DNA of 52,155 nt from Lachnospiraceae bacterium. Lineage in GTDB: Bacteria > Bacillota > Clostridia > Lachnospirales > Lachnospiraceae. Positions 16,547-24,781 of this stretch are shown one piece after another. The stretch's first letter is position 1; each line of letters begins with the position of its first letter. The stretch spans positions 1 through 52,155 of the forward strand of contig JAIECJ010000003.1 of NCBI GenBank assembly GCA_029068555.1, read 5' to 3'. The position numbers were made by a program, and so were the translations under genes. The notes under the pieces were generated by a model. It saw only the letters and a list, made by a program, of their open reading frames with translations, did no database searches and was not told the origin of the DNA.

Positions 16547-17742
16547 AAGATAAACTAGATTCATTATTGGAACATGCTTTGGCTCCGATGGAACTGCCGG
16601 AAAAGAAGTTGAATGACCAGATTCTTCGAAAGGTAAAGGAGAAAAAGGATATGAAACAGGAACAAGTGTATTACAAGAGAAGGATTCCCGCAGCGGCGTT
16701 GATTACAGTGTGTATGTTGATACTGTGTTCCAGCACAGCACTGGCGGTATATAGGTATCTCAGCCCCGCAGAGGTGGCGACGGAGACAAATGATAATGCG
16801 CTGCAGAAGGCATTTCTCGGCGAGGATGCAATATTGGTGAATGAGACGCAGGAAAGTGGAGGATACAAAGTTACGCTGATCGGAAGTGTGGCTGGTAAGA
16901 ATATCAGTGATTTTCTGATGAAAAACGGGAAAGGAGAAGTGCTTGAGGACAGAATTTATACGATTATAACGATTGAGCGTGCTGATGGCACGCCGATGCC
17001 AGACACAAGTTCTGACGAGTATGGGGAAGAGAGTTTCTTTGCATCCCATTATATACATGGATTAGATCCCAATGTATACAGCATGATGAGTATGAATGGC
17101 AGCTATACGGAGTTTGTCAACAATGGAGTCCAGTATCGGATTCTGGATATGGACAATATTGAGATGTTTGCGGACAGGGGCATCTATGTGGGGGTAAACT
17201 CCGGTACTTTTTATGACAGGAATGCGTATAGCTATAATGAAAGTACAGGAGAAATGAGCTGCAATGAGAGCTATACAGGTGTCAATGTACTGTTCCAGCT
17301 GCCGATGGATGTGCGCAAGGCAGACCCATCAGCTGCGGAAGCTTATCTGAAAGCGTTTGAAGAATCAATGAATGAGCCGGACGAGACGCCTGAGAAAAGT
17401 GAACTGGATATGCAGGTGGATGAATTTATGGAGATGCTGACACCGGAAAATATTGATGAATATGCAGAACCTGTTGAGTCGACAAGGCAGGTCTGTACGA
17501 TTGACGAGAACGGATGGCCGCATTATTCATATGAATTAGATACTGGCGCGGCGGAGGATGGTGTTGTTTTGTCTGATTTAGAAGGGAAACAGCCGGGAAG
17601 CAAGATTATAGAAGGATGGAGTTATTCAGACTCTGGACTGGATGATCTTAACATTGATGTCCTTATTCTGAACGAAGATGGCACGATTACATTCGTACTT
17701 TATCAGCCACGTCAGGAGCTTCTTTATCCAATTATGAATTAG
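16543..17742 (+). CDS. Membrane-anchored DUF4179-type protein, probable anti-sigma factor
   Basis: This 399-residue protein has a cytoplasmic N-terminus of about 48 residues rich in Lys/Glu, one transmembrane segment (about 50-70, AAALITVCMLILCSSTALAV), and a large extracytoplasmic part of about 325 residues. This layout and the overlap with the ECF gene match DUF4179-containing anti-sigma partners of Firmicutes, where the cytoplasmic tail holds the sigma factor. No zinc anti-sigma HxxxCxxC motif is visible. The extracellular part contains an acidic Glu/Asp-rich stretch (about 280-310) and no recognised enzyme motif. The ligand or stress it senses is unknown. Confidence 0.7.
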   Translation: MKDKLDSLLEHALAPMELPEKKLNDQILRKVKEKKDMKQEQVYYKRRIPAAALITVCMLILCSSTALAVYRYLSPAEVATETNDNALQKAFLGEDAILVNETQESGGYKVTLIGSVAGKNISDFLMKNGKGEVLEDRIYTIITIERADGTPMPDTSSDEYGEESFFASHYIHGLDPNVYSMMSMNGSYTEFVNNGVQYRILDMDNIEMFADRGIYVGVNSGTFYDRNAYSYNESTGEMSCNESYTGVNVLFQLPMDVRKADPSAAEAYLKAFEESMNEPDETPEKSELDMQVDEFMEMLTPENIDEYAEPVESTRQVCTIDENGWPHYSYELDTGAAEDGVVLSDLEGKQPGSKIIEGWSYSDSGLDDLNIDVLILNEDGTITFVLYQPRQELLYPIMN

Positions 17743-17831
17743 ATAGGATGCGGCTGCGTTGAAGTATTGCCTGCCAGAAGAATTGCGGCGAGAAACGCAT
17801 TAGGATGGATGCATTTATTATTAAATTTGAC

Positions 17832-17898
17832 ATACTGTTGTCATATTTTGTCTGATATACTGTAGTTATTCAGTAAGAGTATTGAATAACTACAGTAT
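17832..17898 (+). promoter_or_regulatory. Triple-copy operator-like motif with a 16-bp inverted repeat
   Basis: The motif ATACTGTNGTNAT occurs at 17832-17844 and 17857-17869 (direct, 25 bp apart) and inverted at 17886-17898. The last two lie in a perfect 16-bp inverted repeat, ATACTGTAGTTATTCA (17857-17872) and TGAATAACTACAGTAT (17883-17898), with a 10-nt loop. It ends about 25 bp before the next start codon. TTGACA lies at 17827 without a convincing -10. Confidence 0.6.
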
Positions 17899-17923
17899 AA
17901 TTTGAGAAAGGGAGAATGAAAAT

Positions 17924-18466
17924 ATGGCAAGACCAACAACAAAAACTGATTTGATGGAGGCTGCAGACAGCGGCTATAAAAGCTTGATGGCATTTATTGA
18001 TTCGATGACAGAACAGGAGCTGGCAACACCCTTTGACTTTTCGGATGGGAAGAAAAAGGAGGCACACTGGCAGCGAGATAAGAATCTGCGGGATGTACTG
18101 ATACACCTGTATGAGTGGCACAATCTGACACTGGACTGGGTGTCGTCAAACCAAAGGGGAGAGATGAAGCCGTTTCTGCCAAAACCCTATAATTGGAAAA
18201 CTTACGGACAGATGAATGTTTTTTTCTGGAAAAAGCATCAGAACACAACGCTGGAGGAGGCAAAGAAAATGCTGGAGCAGTCCCATCGGGAAATTATGCA
18301 GCTGGCGGAGAACTTTTCAAATGAGAAGCTGTTTGCAAAGGGTGTCTTTGACTGGGTAGGAAACAGTGCGCTTGGTTCCTATTTTGTAAGCAATACTTCA
18401 AGTCATTATGCGTGGGCGCTAAAGAAGCTCAAAGCGCATCGAAAAAATTGTAAGACTGGGAGTTGA
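17924..18466 (+). CDS. ClbS/DfsB family (DUF1706) four-helix bundle protein
   Basis: This 180-residue protein starts with the family signature MARPTTKTDLMEAAD and contains NLRDVLIHLYEWHNLTLDWV and the Trp/Lys-rich YNWKTYGQMNVFFWKKHQN block. It belongs to the DinB-like ClbS/DfsB group. ClbS of E. coli protects the producer from the genotoxin colibactin by hydrolysing its cyclopropane warhead; many other members have no known substrate. Here no polyketide cluster is nearby, so a general detoxification or nucleic-acid-protecting role is only inferred. It has a long inverted repeat before its RBS (AAAGGGAG) and a strong terminator after it, so it is a single-gene unit. Confidence 0.85.
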   Translation: MARPTTKTDLMEAADSGYKSLMAFIDSMTEQELATPFDFSDGKKKEAHWQRDKNLRDVLIHLYEWHNLTLDWVSSNQRGEMKPFLPKPYNWKTYGQMNVFFWKKHQNTTLEEAKKMLEQSHREIMQLAENFSNEKLFAKGVFDWVGNSALGSYFVSNTSSHYAWALKKLKAHRKNCKTGS

Positions 18467-18534
18467 CAAGCGGCAGGTGAGTTTTTATAATGGCAATAAA
18501 TAGTGAACTGTAAAGAATTGCATTATGAATAATG

Positions 18535-18575
18535 TGCCAGCCACAAAGCGGCAAATTTCCTTATGCGGCTGTGTG
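18535..18575. repeat. Family D core, copy D1
   Basis: CACAAAGCGGCAAATTTCC followed by TTATGCGG is the reverse complement of the core of D2 (37651-37680), with one difference in about 23 bp. It sits in a CAGCC/GGCTG hairpin. The GTAAAC ends of the family are not clear here. Confidence 0.5.
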
Positions 18576-18606
18576 CATGATTTTATACCTGGGGCGGAAA
18601 AAATGG

Positions 18607-18650
18607 AAATTCCCCTGAGACTCAAAGGGCAGAATCAGGGGAATTTTTTA
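18607..18650. terminator. Bidirectional terminator between convergent genes
   Basis: AAATTCCCCTGA (18607-18618) and TCAGGGGAATTT (18635-18646) form a perfect 12-bp stem followed by T-runs. The opposite strand also has T-rich sequence after the stem. It serves the plus-strand DfsB-like gene and the minus-strand dehydrogenase. Confidence 0.8.
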
Positions 18651-18667
18651 GGTAATGTTCCTAAAGC

Positions 18668-19735
18668 CTACAAATGAAAAACAGTTTTCAATGCATCATC
18701 TTCAGTAAGTATTTTCTTAGCGCGTTCGCGGTACTGCTCCTCATGGAGATACGTGTGGCGGAACGGTTTGATGGAGGGAGCGAGGTCAATTGCCTTGATG
18801 TAGTCCTCCACGTCGAGATTGAGAGCAGCGGTATAGTCCCAGAAACCGGTTTCGGTGAAAACAGTGTTCACCCGCTGCCAGCGGTGATCATGTACGCGGC
18901 TCATGAGATAGGTTGCGATACCGACCTGAATGCCATGAAGCTGCGGTGTTTCCAGTAATTTGTCCAGAGCGTGTGAAATCAGGTGCTCGCTCCCGCTTGT
19001 GGGTGCACTGCTGCCGGCAATCTCGTTTGCAATGCCACTCATGGCGAGGGAGTCAAGCAGTTCCTTTAAGAACAGGTTGTCCTGAATGCTGTCAAATGGT
19101 GTACGCACAAAGCTGTTTACTGCCTTTTTGGCAATCATAAGGGCAAAGTCATTGACTTGTGTAACCCCATGTGCTTCCTCAAATTTCCAGTCATATAGTG
19201 CAGTGATTTTTGATACCATATCCCCAATGCCAGAGTACAGAAATTTCTGAGGTGCGCTTTTGATGACGGTAGTATCCGCGATAATGCCGAACGCCAGACG
19301 CGCAGGAACGGAATTTCTGCGGCCGTTCACAATCAAAGAGGCGCTGGCGCTGGAAAATCCATCGCTGGACGCCGAAGTGGGAACACTGATAAACGGCAGC
19401 TTGCGCAGGAAACCGATGTATTTGGCGGCATCAATGACCTTGCCGCCGCCAAGTCCGATAACAGCCTGCGTAGCGTTTGGCAGTCCGAATGCCAGATTGA
19501 TGATATCGTCGATGTTGACAGTGTCCAGTTCGCAGTATTCTAAAACTTCAATACCGGATTCCCGCAGGGCGTCCAGTACCTTGTACCCAAACATGTCGAT
19601 TAAACCGTTTCCGAAGTAGATGACTACCTTTTTGAAGCTGTATCCACTCAGATAGACGCCTATCTTGTCTAATGCGTTGGGTTCTACTTTTAAAATGGTG
19701 GGAATTGCGATGTGGCTTGCGTTAAATTTGCTCAT
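18668..19735 (-). CDS. sn-glycerol-1-phosphate dehydrogenase family protein
   Basis: This 355-residue member of the iron-containing alcohol dehydrogenase superfamily belongs to the group containing archaeal G1P dehydrogenase and Bacillus AraM. The family reduces dihydroxyacetone phosphate to sn-glycerol-1-phosphate with NAD(P)H and a divalent metal. Motifs include the nucleotide-binding GLGGGKVIDAAKYIGF, the SVPTSASSDGFSSASASL segment and metal-ligand regions GSEHLISHALD and HGIQVGIATYL. The start at 19735 (MSKFNASHI) has GAAAGG 10 bp upstream. It has a consensus sigma-A promoter and is the only gene of its unit. In Bacillus, G1P feeds heptaprenylglyceryl phosphate; whether that path exists here is not visible. 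Glycerol dehydrogenase is an alternative. Confidence 0.8.
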   Translation of the reverse strand: MSKFNASHIAIPTILKVEPNALDKIGVYLSGYSFKKVVIYFGNGLIDMFGYKVLDALRESGIEVLEYCELDTVNIDDIINLAFGLPNATQAVIGLGGGKVIDAAKYIGFLRKLPFISVPTSASSDGFSSASASLIVNGRRNSVPARLAFGIIADTTVIKSAPQKFLYSGIGDMVSKITALYDWKFEEAHGVTQVNDFALMIAKKAVNSFVRTPFDSIQDNLFLKELLDSLAMSGIANEIAGSSAPTSGSEHLISHALDKLLETPQLHGIQVGIATYLMSRVHDHRWQRVNTVFTETGFWDYTAALNLDVEDYIKAIDLAPSIKPFRHTYLHEEQYRERAKKILTEDDALKTVFHL

Positions 19736-19767
19736 GTTTATCTTACCTTTCAAAATTGATATCCTTT

Positions 19768-19796
19768 ATTATAGAGAGTTTGTTCGAATTTGTCAA
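19768..19796 (-). promoter_or_regulatory. Consensus sigma-A promoter, minus strand
   Basis: On the minus strand, a perfect TTGACA (19791-19796) and a perfect TATAAT (19768-19773) are exactly 17 bp apart, about 33 bp before the dehydrogenase start codon. Confidence 0.85.
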
Positions 19797-19865
19797 AATA
19801 TTCAAGGACGGTTAAAAGTATATGCAGCTGCTGGCAGTATGAAGCATTGTTTTTAGAAATAATGA

Positions 19866-19894
19866 TTTACATATGACCTTCAAGATAGTATACT
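19866..19894 (+). promoter_or_regulatory. Sigma-A promoter for the SNF transporter unit
   Basis: TTTACA (19866-19871), a 17-bp spacer and TATACT (19889-19894) lie 85 bp before the small coupled ORF. Confidence 0.75.
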
Positions 19895-19978
19895 TATAAC
19901 AACTGTGCTGTCAAATTATGTTGTGTAAAGTAGTCAGGCGAAAGTATAAAGAATTGTTGAGAAAATGGAGGGACAAAG

Positions 19979-20101
19979 ATGGGGTTATTTTTGGAGACGG
20001 CTATTATACCGGGGTGTAAGGAGGAGGAAGCGAGGTCTATCGCAAAGGCGATTGAAGAAAAGTATTCCTGTCCAGATAACGAACAGGAGGAAAGATTATG
20101 A
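19979..20101 (+). CDS. Small 40-residue ORF coupled to the SNF transporter
   Basis: ATG 19979 has GGAGGG about 8 bp upstream and encodes a 40-residue product beginning MGLFLETAIIPGCKEEEARS. Its stop overlaps the transporter start (ATGA, 20098-20101). Its acidic C-terminal half contains the transporter's GGAGG Shine-Dalgarno. The N-terminus looks like the opening of a longer cytosolic protein, so it may be a truncated remnant that now works as a translational coupler. No known function. Confidence 0.5.
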   Translation: MGLFLETAIIPGCKEEEARSIAKAIEEKYSCPDNEQEERL

Positions 20102-21504
20102 AAAAAGAAAAAGGTAGAAATTCGTTTTCGGGATCGATTGGCTTTGTGCTGACAGCGGCGGGCAGTGCAGTCGGTCTGGGAAATATATGGCGTTTTCCGT
20201 ATCTGGCGGCAAAGGACGGCGGCGGACTGTTTCTGGTGATTTATCTGATACTGGCACTCACGTTCGGATTTGCGCTGCTCACGACGGAGATTGCGATAGG
20301 GAGAAAGACAAAGCAGAGTCCGCTGACAGCGTATGCGAAATTAAGTTCCAAGTGGGGCTTTCTCGGCGTGATTGCGTGTCTTGTGCCGGTTATTATACTG
20401 CCGTATTACTGCGTGATTGGCGGATGGGTAGTGAAGTATTTTCTCGCATATCTGACAGGAAGCGGAGCGGCTGCAGCGGAGGATGGCTATTTTACAGGAT
20501 TTATAACCGGTTCTTGGCAGCCGCTTGTACTGCTGGCAGTTTTTCTGCTGATGGTGGCGTTTATTATTTTCCGAGGCATCAATAAAGGAATCGAGTCGTC
20601 CTCGAAAATACTGATGCCGTTATTACTGCTGCTTGTTGTAGGCATTGCGTTCTTTTCACTGACGATCCACTATGAGGATGCATCCGGAGTGGCGAGGACA
20701 GGCATGGAGGGCTTTCAGATCTATGTGATTCCGGATCTGAGCGGGATGACGGTAAAAGGTTTTTTTACGGTACTTCTTGACGCGATGGGACAGTTGTTTT
20801 TCAGCCTCAGCGTGGCGATGGGAATTATGGTTGCATATGGATCTTATGTTAAGGATGACGCTAATCTGGTGAAATCCATTAATCAGATTGAAATTTTTGA
20901 TACGGCAGTGGCGTTTTTGGCGGGTGTCATGATTATTCCTGCGGTGTATACGTTTATGGGCAGGGAGGGGATGGCAGCGTCAGGACCGAGCCTGATGTTT
21001 GTGTCTCTGCCAAAGGTATTTGCATCCATGGGAAGAATCGGTAATCTTGTAGGCTGTCTGTTTTTTGCGATGGTATTGTTTGCGGCGATTACGAGTGCCG
21101 TGTCTGTCATGGAGGCGGTTGTGTCCAGCTTTATGGACAAGTTCCATATGACGCGCACGAAAGCGGCGGCGGTTGAGACGGTCATTGCGCTTGCCGGCGG
21201 CATCATTGTGTGCCTTGGGTACAATAAGCTGTATTTTGAGGTCAGACTGCCAAACGGAGCTGTCGCACAGATTTTGGACATTATGGACTATGTCAGCAAC
21301 AATCTGCTGATGCCGTTGGTAGCGATAGGAACGTGCATTCTGATTGGCTGGGTGTTGAAGCCAAAAGCGGTGATTGATGAAGTGGAGAAGTCGGGCAGCA
21401 GATTTGGCAGAAAGCGGCTGTATGTTGTGATGATACGGTATATTGCGCCGATATTGCTGGTTATCCTGCTGTTGAAATCAGTAGGGATTCTGACTGTGAT
21501 ATAA
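20098..21504 (+). CDS. Neurotransmitter:sodium symporter (SNF) family transporter
   Basis: This 468-residue membrane protein belongs to the LeuT/SNF family, which imports amino acids or related amines with Na+. The family hallmark is seen in TM1, SAVGLGNIWRFPYLAAKDGG, with the unwound GLGN segment that binds Na+ and substrate. About 11-12 hydrophobic segments follow, including TM6-like SLSVAMGIMVAYGSYV and TM8-like FFAMVLFAAITSAVSVMEAVV. The shorter 11-TM form is common in bacteria such as the Fusobacterium tyrosine transporter Tyt1. Substrate cannot be assigned. It is translationally coupled to the 40-residue ORF upstream and closed by a terminator. Confidence 0.92.
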   Translation: MKKEKGRNSFSGSIGFVLTAAGSAVGLGNIWRFPYLAAKDGGGLFLVIYLILALTFGFALLTTEIAIGRKTKQSPLTAYAKLSSKWGFLGVIACLVPVIILPYYCVIGGWVVKYFLAYLTGSGAAAAEDGYFTGFITGSWQPLVLLAVFLLMVAFIIFRGINKGIESSSKILMPLLLLLVVGIAFFSLTIHYEDASGVARTGMEGFQIYVIPDLSGMTVKGFFTVLLDAMGQLFFSLSVAMGIMVAYGSYVKDDANLVKSINQIEIFDTAVAFLAGVMIIPAVYTFMGREGMAASGPSLMFVSLPKVFASMGRIGNLVGCLFFAMVLFAAITSAVSVMEAVVSSFMDKFHMTRTKAAAVETVIALAGGIIVCLGYNKLYFEVRLPNGAVAQILDIMDYVSNNLLMPLVAIGTCILIGWVLKPKAVIDEVEKSGSRFGRKRLYVVMIRYIAPILLVILLLKSVGILTVI

Positions 21505-21508
21505 TGCT

Positions 21509-21538
21509 AAATAAGGGAGTAATGTTACTCCCTTATTT
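21509..21538. terminator. Bidirectional terminator
   Basis: AAATAAGGGAGTAA (21509-21522) and TTACTCCCTTATTT (21525-21538) are perfect 14-bp arms. A-rich and T-rich ends allow termination in both directions, for the SNF gene and the minus-strand genes that converge on it. Confidence 0.8.
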
Positions 21539-21552
21539 CAATATTCCCGTCT

Positions 21553-21790
21553 TTATAAAATATTCCCTACCTTGTTCATTGATTGCACGCCTAACTCGCA
21601 GGGGTTTCCAACTGCGGCAACATTGGCAGGGGTATCTTTTGTCGCCACGCTTCCTGCGCCAATTACAGTGTTATCCCCAATTGTGATATCCGGCAAAATG
21701 ATTGTACCAGCGCCAATCCAGCAGTTTCGCCCAACATGGACAGGCATATTACTACTGGTATAACTGTTCGCGAAGTTCTGGTAAAATTGG
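21553..21790 (-). pseudogene. Fragment of a hexapeptide-repeat acetyltransferase
   Basis: On the minus strand, PVHVGRNCWIGAGTIILPD, then ITIGDNTVIGAGSVATKD and ANVAAVGNPC are the C-terminal left-handed beta-helix of a maltose/galactoside O-acetyltransferase type enzyme. The N-terminal 100 or so residues with the catalytic His are absent, and both ends run into unrelated sequence, so this is a dead fragment. It lies downstream of the lipoprotein gene on the same strand. Confidence 0.75.
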
Positions 21791-21848
21791 ATTTGAAATC
21801 TTTCGATATACTGCTTCAATTTTTTACATTCATGTTGGAAGATGGGAA

Positions 21849-23378
21849 TTATCTGTATTGTATCATGGTTGGAATTACATAGCCTAAATTATGGTCAAGT
21901 TCCAGACAGTATGCAGGTTTTTCGTGATCATCTTGATAGAGATAATAATATTCCAGCGACCCATGTGTAATATATCCGTATTCGTATACTGCTCTGCCAT
22001 ATTCATCATAATAACTGTCCAAGGATAAAAGTGTTGTTCCAAATAAGTAGCTATTGTGGCTATAATCCCGGTAATATAAGGTTCCATCATCCCGATAAAC
22101 GAAATTGATTTTCACAATTGATTCAGCTTCCTCACTTTCGTCCTCAGACCCTCTGCTGTTGATGATACCTTCAGACTGAAAATAGTCCAGCCGTCCATCT
22201 GGCGTAAGCGCTATGGTTTCATTGTAGTTTTTTACTTCGTCAGCTCCGTCTCTTCCGGATATGGATGTTGTGGAAAAAGGATCTCGGTTTGTCCACACGT
22301 CTTCCCATACTGTATTTATCGTAAAACCCCACAGTTCCTTCATTTTTTTCCGTTCATTGTTAAAACGGTACTGATATACGATGCCGCAGAACTGTCCTGT
22401 CGTTTCATCATGGTATAATTCCAGCTGAAGATTATGATACTGGTCAAAATATTGGTACATAGGATCAGCGTGTTCAAAACCAAATTCTGTTAGCAGAGCT
22501 TCGCGGCTTTCATATGTTTCTGTATGACCGTTATTGCCAAAAACTTCTTTTTGTACATACTCAAAGTTCTCAACACCTTGTGATTCTTTGGTGCTTTCTG
22601 CTCTTGGCTCATCAATCCATGCTTTTACAGATGGTTCACATGAATAATCGTACAGCAGATAGTCAGAATCCCAAAACAGCATGTCATAATACTCATTATT
22701 TTCAGGATTTCCATCTTCATCTAATGGCAAAATCCCTTCAAACAGGATTTGTTCTTCAAGACAATCCCATATTTTGAGCGTTCCCGTGTCCTTTTGCAGC
22801 TCCCAGCGCCGCATTTCGTATGCACATTGGTTATCTTTGTTGTACTGATAAATAATTTTCGTCTGTATCTGGTCTGCCTCTGTAGTAGACAGCATACCGA
22901 TTCCGCGGATTTCTTCGTATTTGGGAATTTCAACCGGATTTTCCGAAAAACGATTTTCTTTTTCATTCCAGTCAAAGAAAAGTCCTGTGGAACTATCTGC
23001 TGGAAAAATTTCCAGGTCGTAGAACAGAGTGCCATAAATCAGACCGTCATAGGAAAAACGGATGGGTTCTGTGAGTGTGCCGCAGGGAATCTGCTGCAGG
23101 ATTGTTTCATATTTATCATAGAGCCGCAGTTCATATTCACTGCGGGATTCATCCGTTAAAGCGAGCATAAGCGTATAGGGTTCTGATTCAAAGAAAGGAA
23201 AGTCAACAGGAATTTCTTTTTTGTTTTGATTCTTTTGGACAGATAAGGATGAATCTTCTACGGTAGCTGTTTCCTGTGGAACAGTTATAGCTGGTGAGCT
23301 GGGCAGTTCTGTCTCTTGGCCGTTGCATCCAGTCATGCAGCATAAAAGAAGCAGGGAAGCCTTTTTTGGTATTTTCAT
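21849..23378 (-). CDS. Large lipoprotein of unknown function
   Basis: The 509-residue product starts MKIPKKASLLLLCCMTGC, a short lipoprotein signal with Cys18 as the probable lipidated residue, so it is anchored on the outer face of the membrane. A Thr/Ser/Glu-rich linker (about 20-55) follows. The remaining 450 residues are soluble, rich in Tyr, Asp and Glu, with repeated YxxD/G-Y patterns in the C-terminal third (YDEYGRAVYEYGYITHG) that recall YD/RHS-like or WG-type repeat proteins; no catalytic motif is recognised. GGAGG is about 10 bp before the ATG. It has convergent orientation to the SNF gene and stands next to gene fragments. Confidence 0.75.
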   Translation of the reverse strand: MKIPKKASLLLLCCMTGCNGQETELPSSPAITVPQETATVEDSSLSVQKNQNKKEIPVDFPFFESEPYTLMLALTDESRSEYELRLYDKYETILQQIPCGTLTEPIRFSYDGLIYGTLFYDLEIFPADSSTGLFFDWNEKENRFSENPVEIPKYEEIRGIGMLSTTEADQIQTKIIYQYNKDNQCAYEMRRWELQKDTGTLKIWDCLEEQILFEGILPLDEDGNPENNEYYDMLFWDSDYLLYDYSCEPSVKAWIDEPRAESTKESQGVENFEYVQKEVFGNNGHTETYESREALLTEFGFEHADPMYQYFDQYHNLQLELYHDETTGQFCGIVYQYRFNNERKKMKELWGFTINTVWEDVWTNRDPFSTTSISGRDGADEVKNYNETIALTPDGRLDYFQSEGIINSRGSEDESEEAESIVKINFVYRDDGTLYYRDYSHNSYLFGTTLLSLDSYYDEYGRAVYEYGYITHGSLEYYYLYQDDHEKPAYCLELDHNLGYVIPTMIQYR

Positions 23379-23414
23379 GGTATTTTATACCTCCTGGTGT
23401 GTTGTCTGCCATAT

Positions 23415-23630
23415 TAGAGCGTGTTAATCATTCCGGCCATCTATATAACGACGCGTACGCGTCGTATTCACCACTTTGCGTGATACTTGCACCAAATTCA
23501 GTCACCATAAGGCATTGCCCTTTATGCTTTTACCCCTACGCCTCCTTCATTTGGCCAGTCATCTGTAAGATGATTGAATCTCCCACAAACTGTGACGCAC
23601 ATCTGGCAGAAAGCATTTTTCAAACACGCA
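23415..23630. repeat. Family A MITE-like element, copy A2
   Basis: It starts TAGAGCGTGTTAATCATTCC and ends TTTTTCAAACACGC, the last four bases of the consensus end being lost. Shared blocks with A1 include ACTTTGCGTGATA, TTGCACCAAATTCAGTC and CTCCCACAAACTGTGACGC. It carries extra segments absent from A1, including a perfect 18-bp palindrome ACGACGCGTACGCGTCGT (23448-23465) and a TCATCT/AGATGA hairpin. It lies in the 464-bp gap between the lipoprotein gene and spoIIIAA, which otherwise holds only the sigma-E promoter. Confidence 0.75.
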
Positions 23631-23719
23631 AATGATATGGGAAATGTTGTAATTTACCCGCATTTTACCATATCATTTTTGAAATGGCAAATAATTATGT
23701 GTAATGTTTTCTTCTGTGT

Positions 23720-23747
23720 TCATATTTTAGAATTTGATACATATATT
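23720..23747 (+). promoter_or_regulatory. Sigma-E promoter of the spoIIIA operon
   Basis: TCATATT (23720-23726), a 13-bp spacer and CATATATT (23740-23747) match the published sigma-E consensus (TCATATT, 12-14 bp, CATACANT) except for one or two -10 positions. It lies about 95 bp before spoIIIAA, as expected for mother-cell transcription. Confidence 0.7.
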
Positions 23748-23842
23748 GAGGTATGGACTAGTGTACTGTTTAGTTCTTATCTGACAAAACTCCGCAGAAT
23801 ATGAACATATCAGTACGCTGGTTATAAGAAAGAGGGGCATGT

Positions 23843-24781
23843 ATGATGTCGACAATTAACCGGATTCTGCAGTTTTTTCCGCAGGGACTTAGAAGCGGAT
23901 GGGAGAAAAGCGGAGTAGATTTTGAAAAGGTACAGGAAATCAGGCTGCGTGTCAACCAGCCAGTGCGGGTGCTGACCAATCGCGAGCAAAGGCTGGCGTT
24001 TATATATGGTGAGCGGGATATGGATGAGATATTCCGTTATCTGTGTCATGATTCTGTATATGCTTATGAGGAGGAGCGCAAACAGGGGTATCTCATGGTT
24101 GAGGGGGGACACCGGGTCGGAATTACGGGGGAATTAACGGCGGCGGAAAATGGACGGTTCATTGCAAAATATATTCGTTATATGAATATCAGAATGGCGC
24201 ATGAGCATAAAAATATAGCGGACAGGATAATAAGATATCTCTATTCGAGCGAAAAAACGCCGCTGAATACGCTGATTATTTCACCGCCGGGAGTGGGTAA
24301 GACAACCCTGCTCAGAGACATAATCCGCCTGCTATCAAATGGGGCATGCGGGTACGCGGGATGTAATGTCGGTGTCATTGACGAAAGAGGGGAGATTGCA
24401 GGGGCGTACAGGGGCAGCGCCATGCTGGACTGTGGTGAACGGACAGATGTAATTACAGGAGGTGATAAGCAGCAGGGAATTTCCATACTGGTGCGGACAT
24501 TTGCGCCGAGAGTAATTGCAATAGATGAAATCGGGAAAAGTGCAGATGCGGAAGCAATTCTTCATGCGGGTGTAAGTGGATGCAGCATAGTGTCGACAGC
24601 CCATGGAAGTTCACTGAAAGATATTATGCATAAAAGTGATATGGGCAATATATTGAAATTAAAATTGATAGACAGATTTATAGTATTATCGGCAGATGAG
24701 AATATGGACAGGTACTTTGAAATTTATGACAAGGAGGGAAATCTGATATGTGGCAGAAGCTTATTGCGGGTGCCTGCGTAA
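23843..24781 (+). CDS. spoIIIAA: Stage III sporulation protein AA (SpoIIIAA)
   Basis: SpoIIIAA is a cytoplasmic ATPase of the mother cell, related to type II/IV secretion ATPases, that energises the SpoIIIA-SpoIIQ channel into the forespore. The 312-residue protein has Walker A SPPGVGKTTLLRD (about 153-165), the VIDERGEIAGAY segment and Walker B VIAIDEIGKSADA (about 222-235). The N-terminal RLRVNQPVRV and the MVEGGHRVGITG motif are typical. Its end overlaps spoIIIAB by 34 bp. Confidence 0.95.
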   Translation: MMSTINRILQFFPQGLRSGWEKSGVDFEKVQEIRLRVNQPVRVLTNREQRLAFIYGERDMDEIFRYLCHDSVYAYEEERKQGYLMVEGGHRVGITGELTAAENGRFIAKYIRYMNIRMAHEHKNIADRIIRYLYSSEKTPLNTLIISPPGVGKTTLLRDIIRLLSNGACGYAGCNVGVIDERGEIAGAYRGSAMLDCGERTDVITGGDKQQGISILVRTFAPRVIAIDEIGKSADAEAILHAGVSGCSIVSTAHGSSLKDIMHKSDMGNILKLKLIDRFIVLSADENMDRYFEIYDKEGNLICGRSLLRVPA

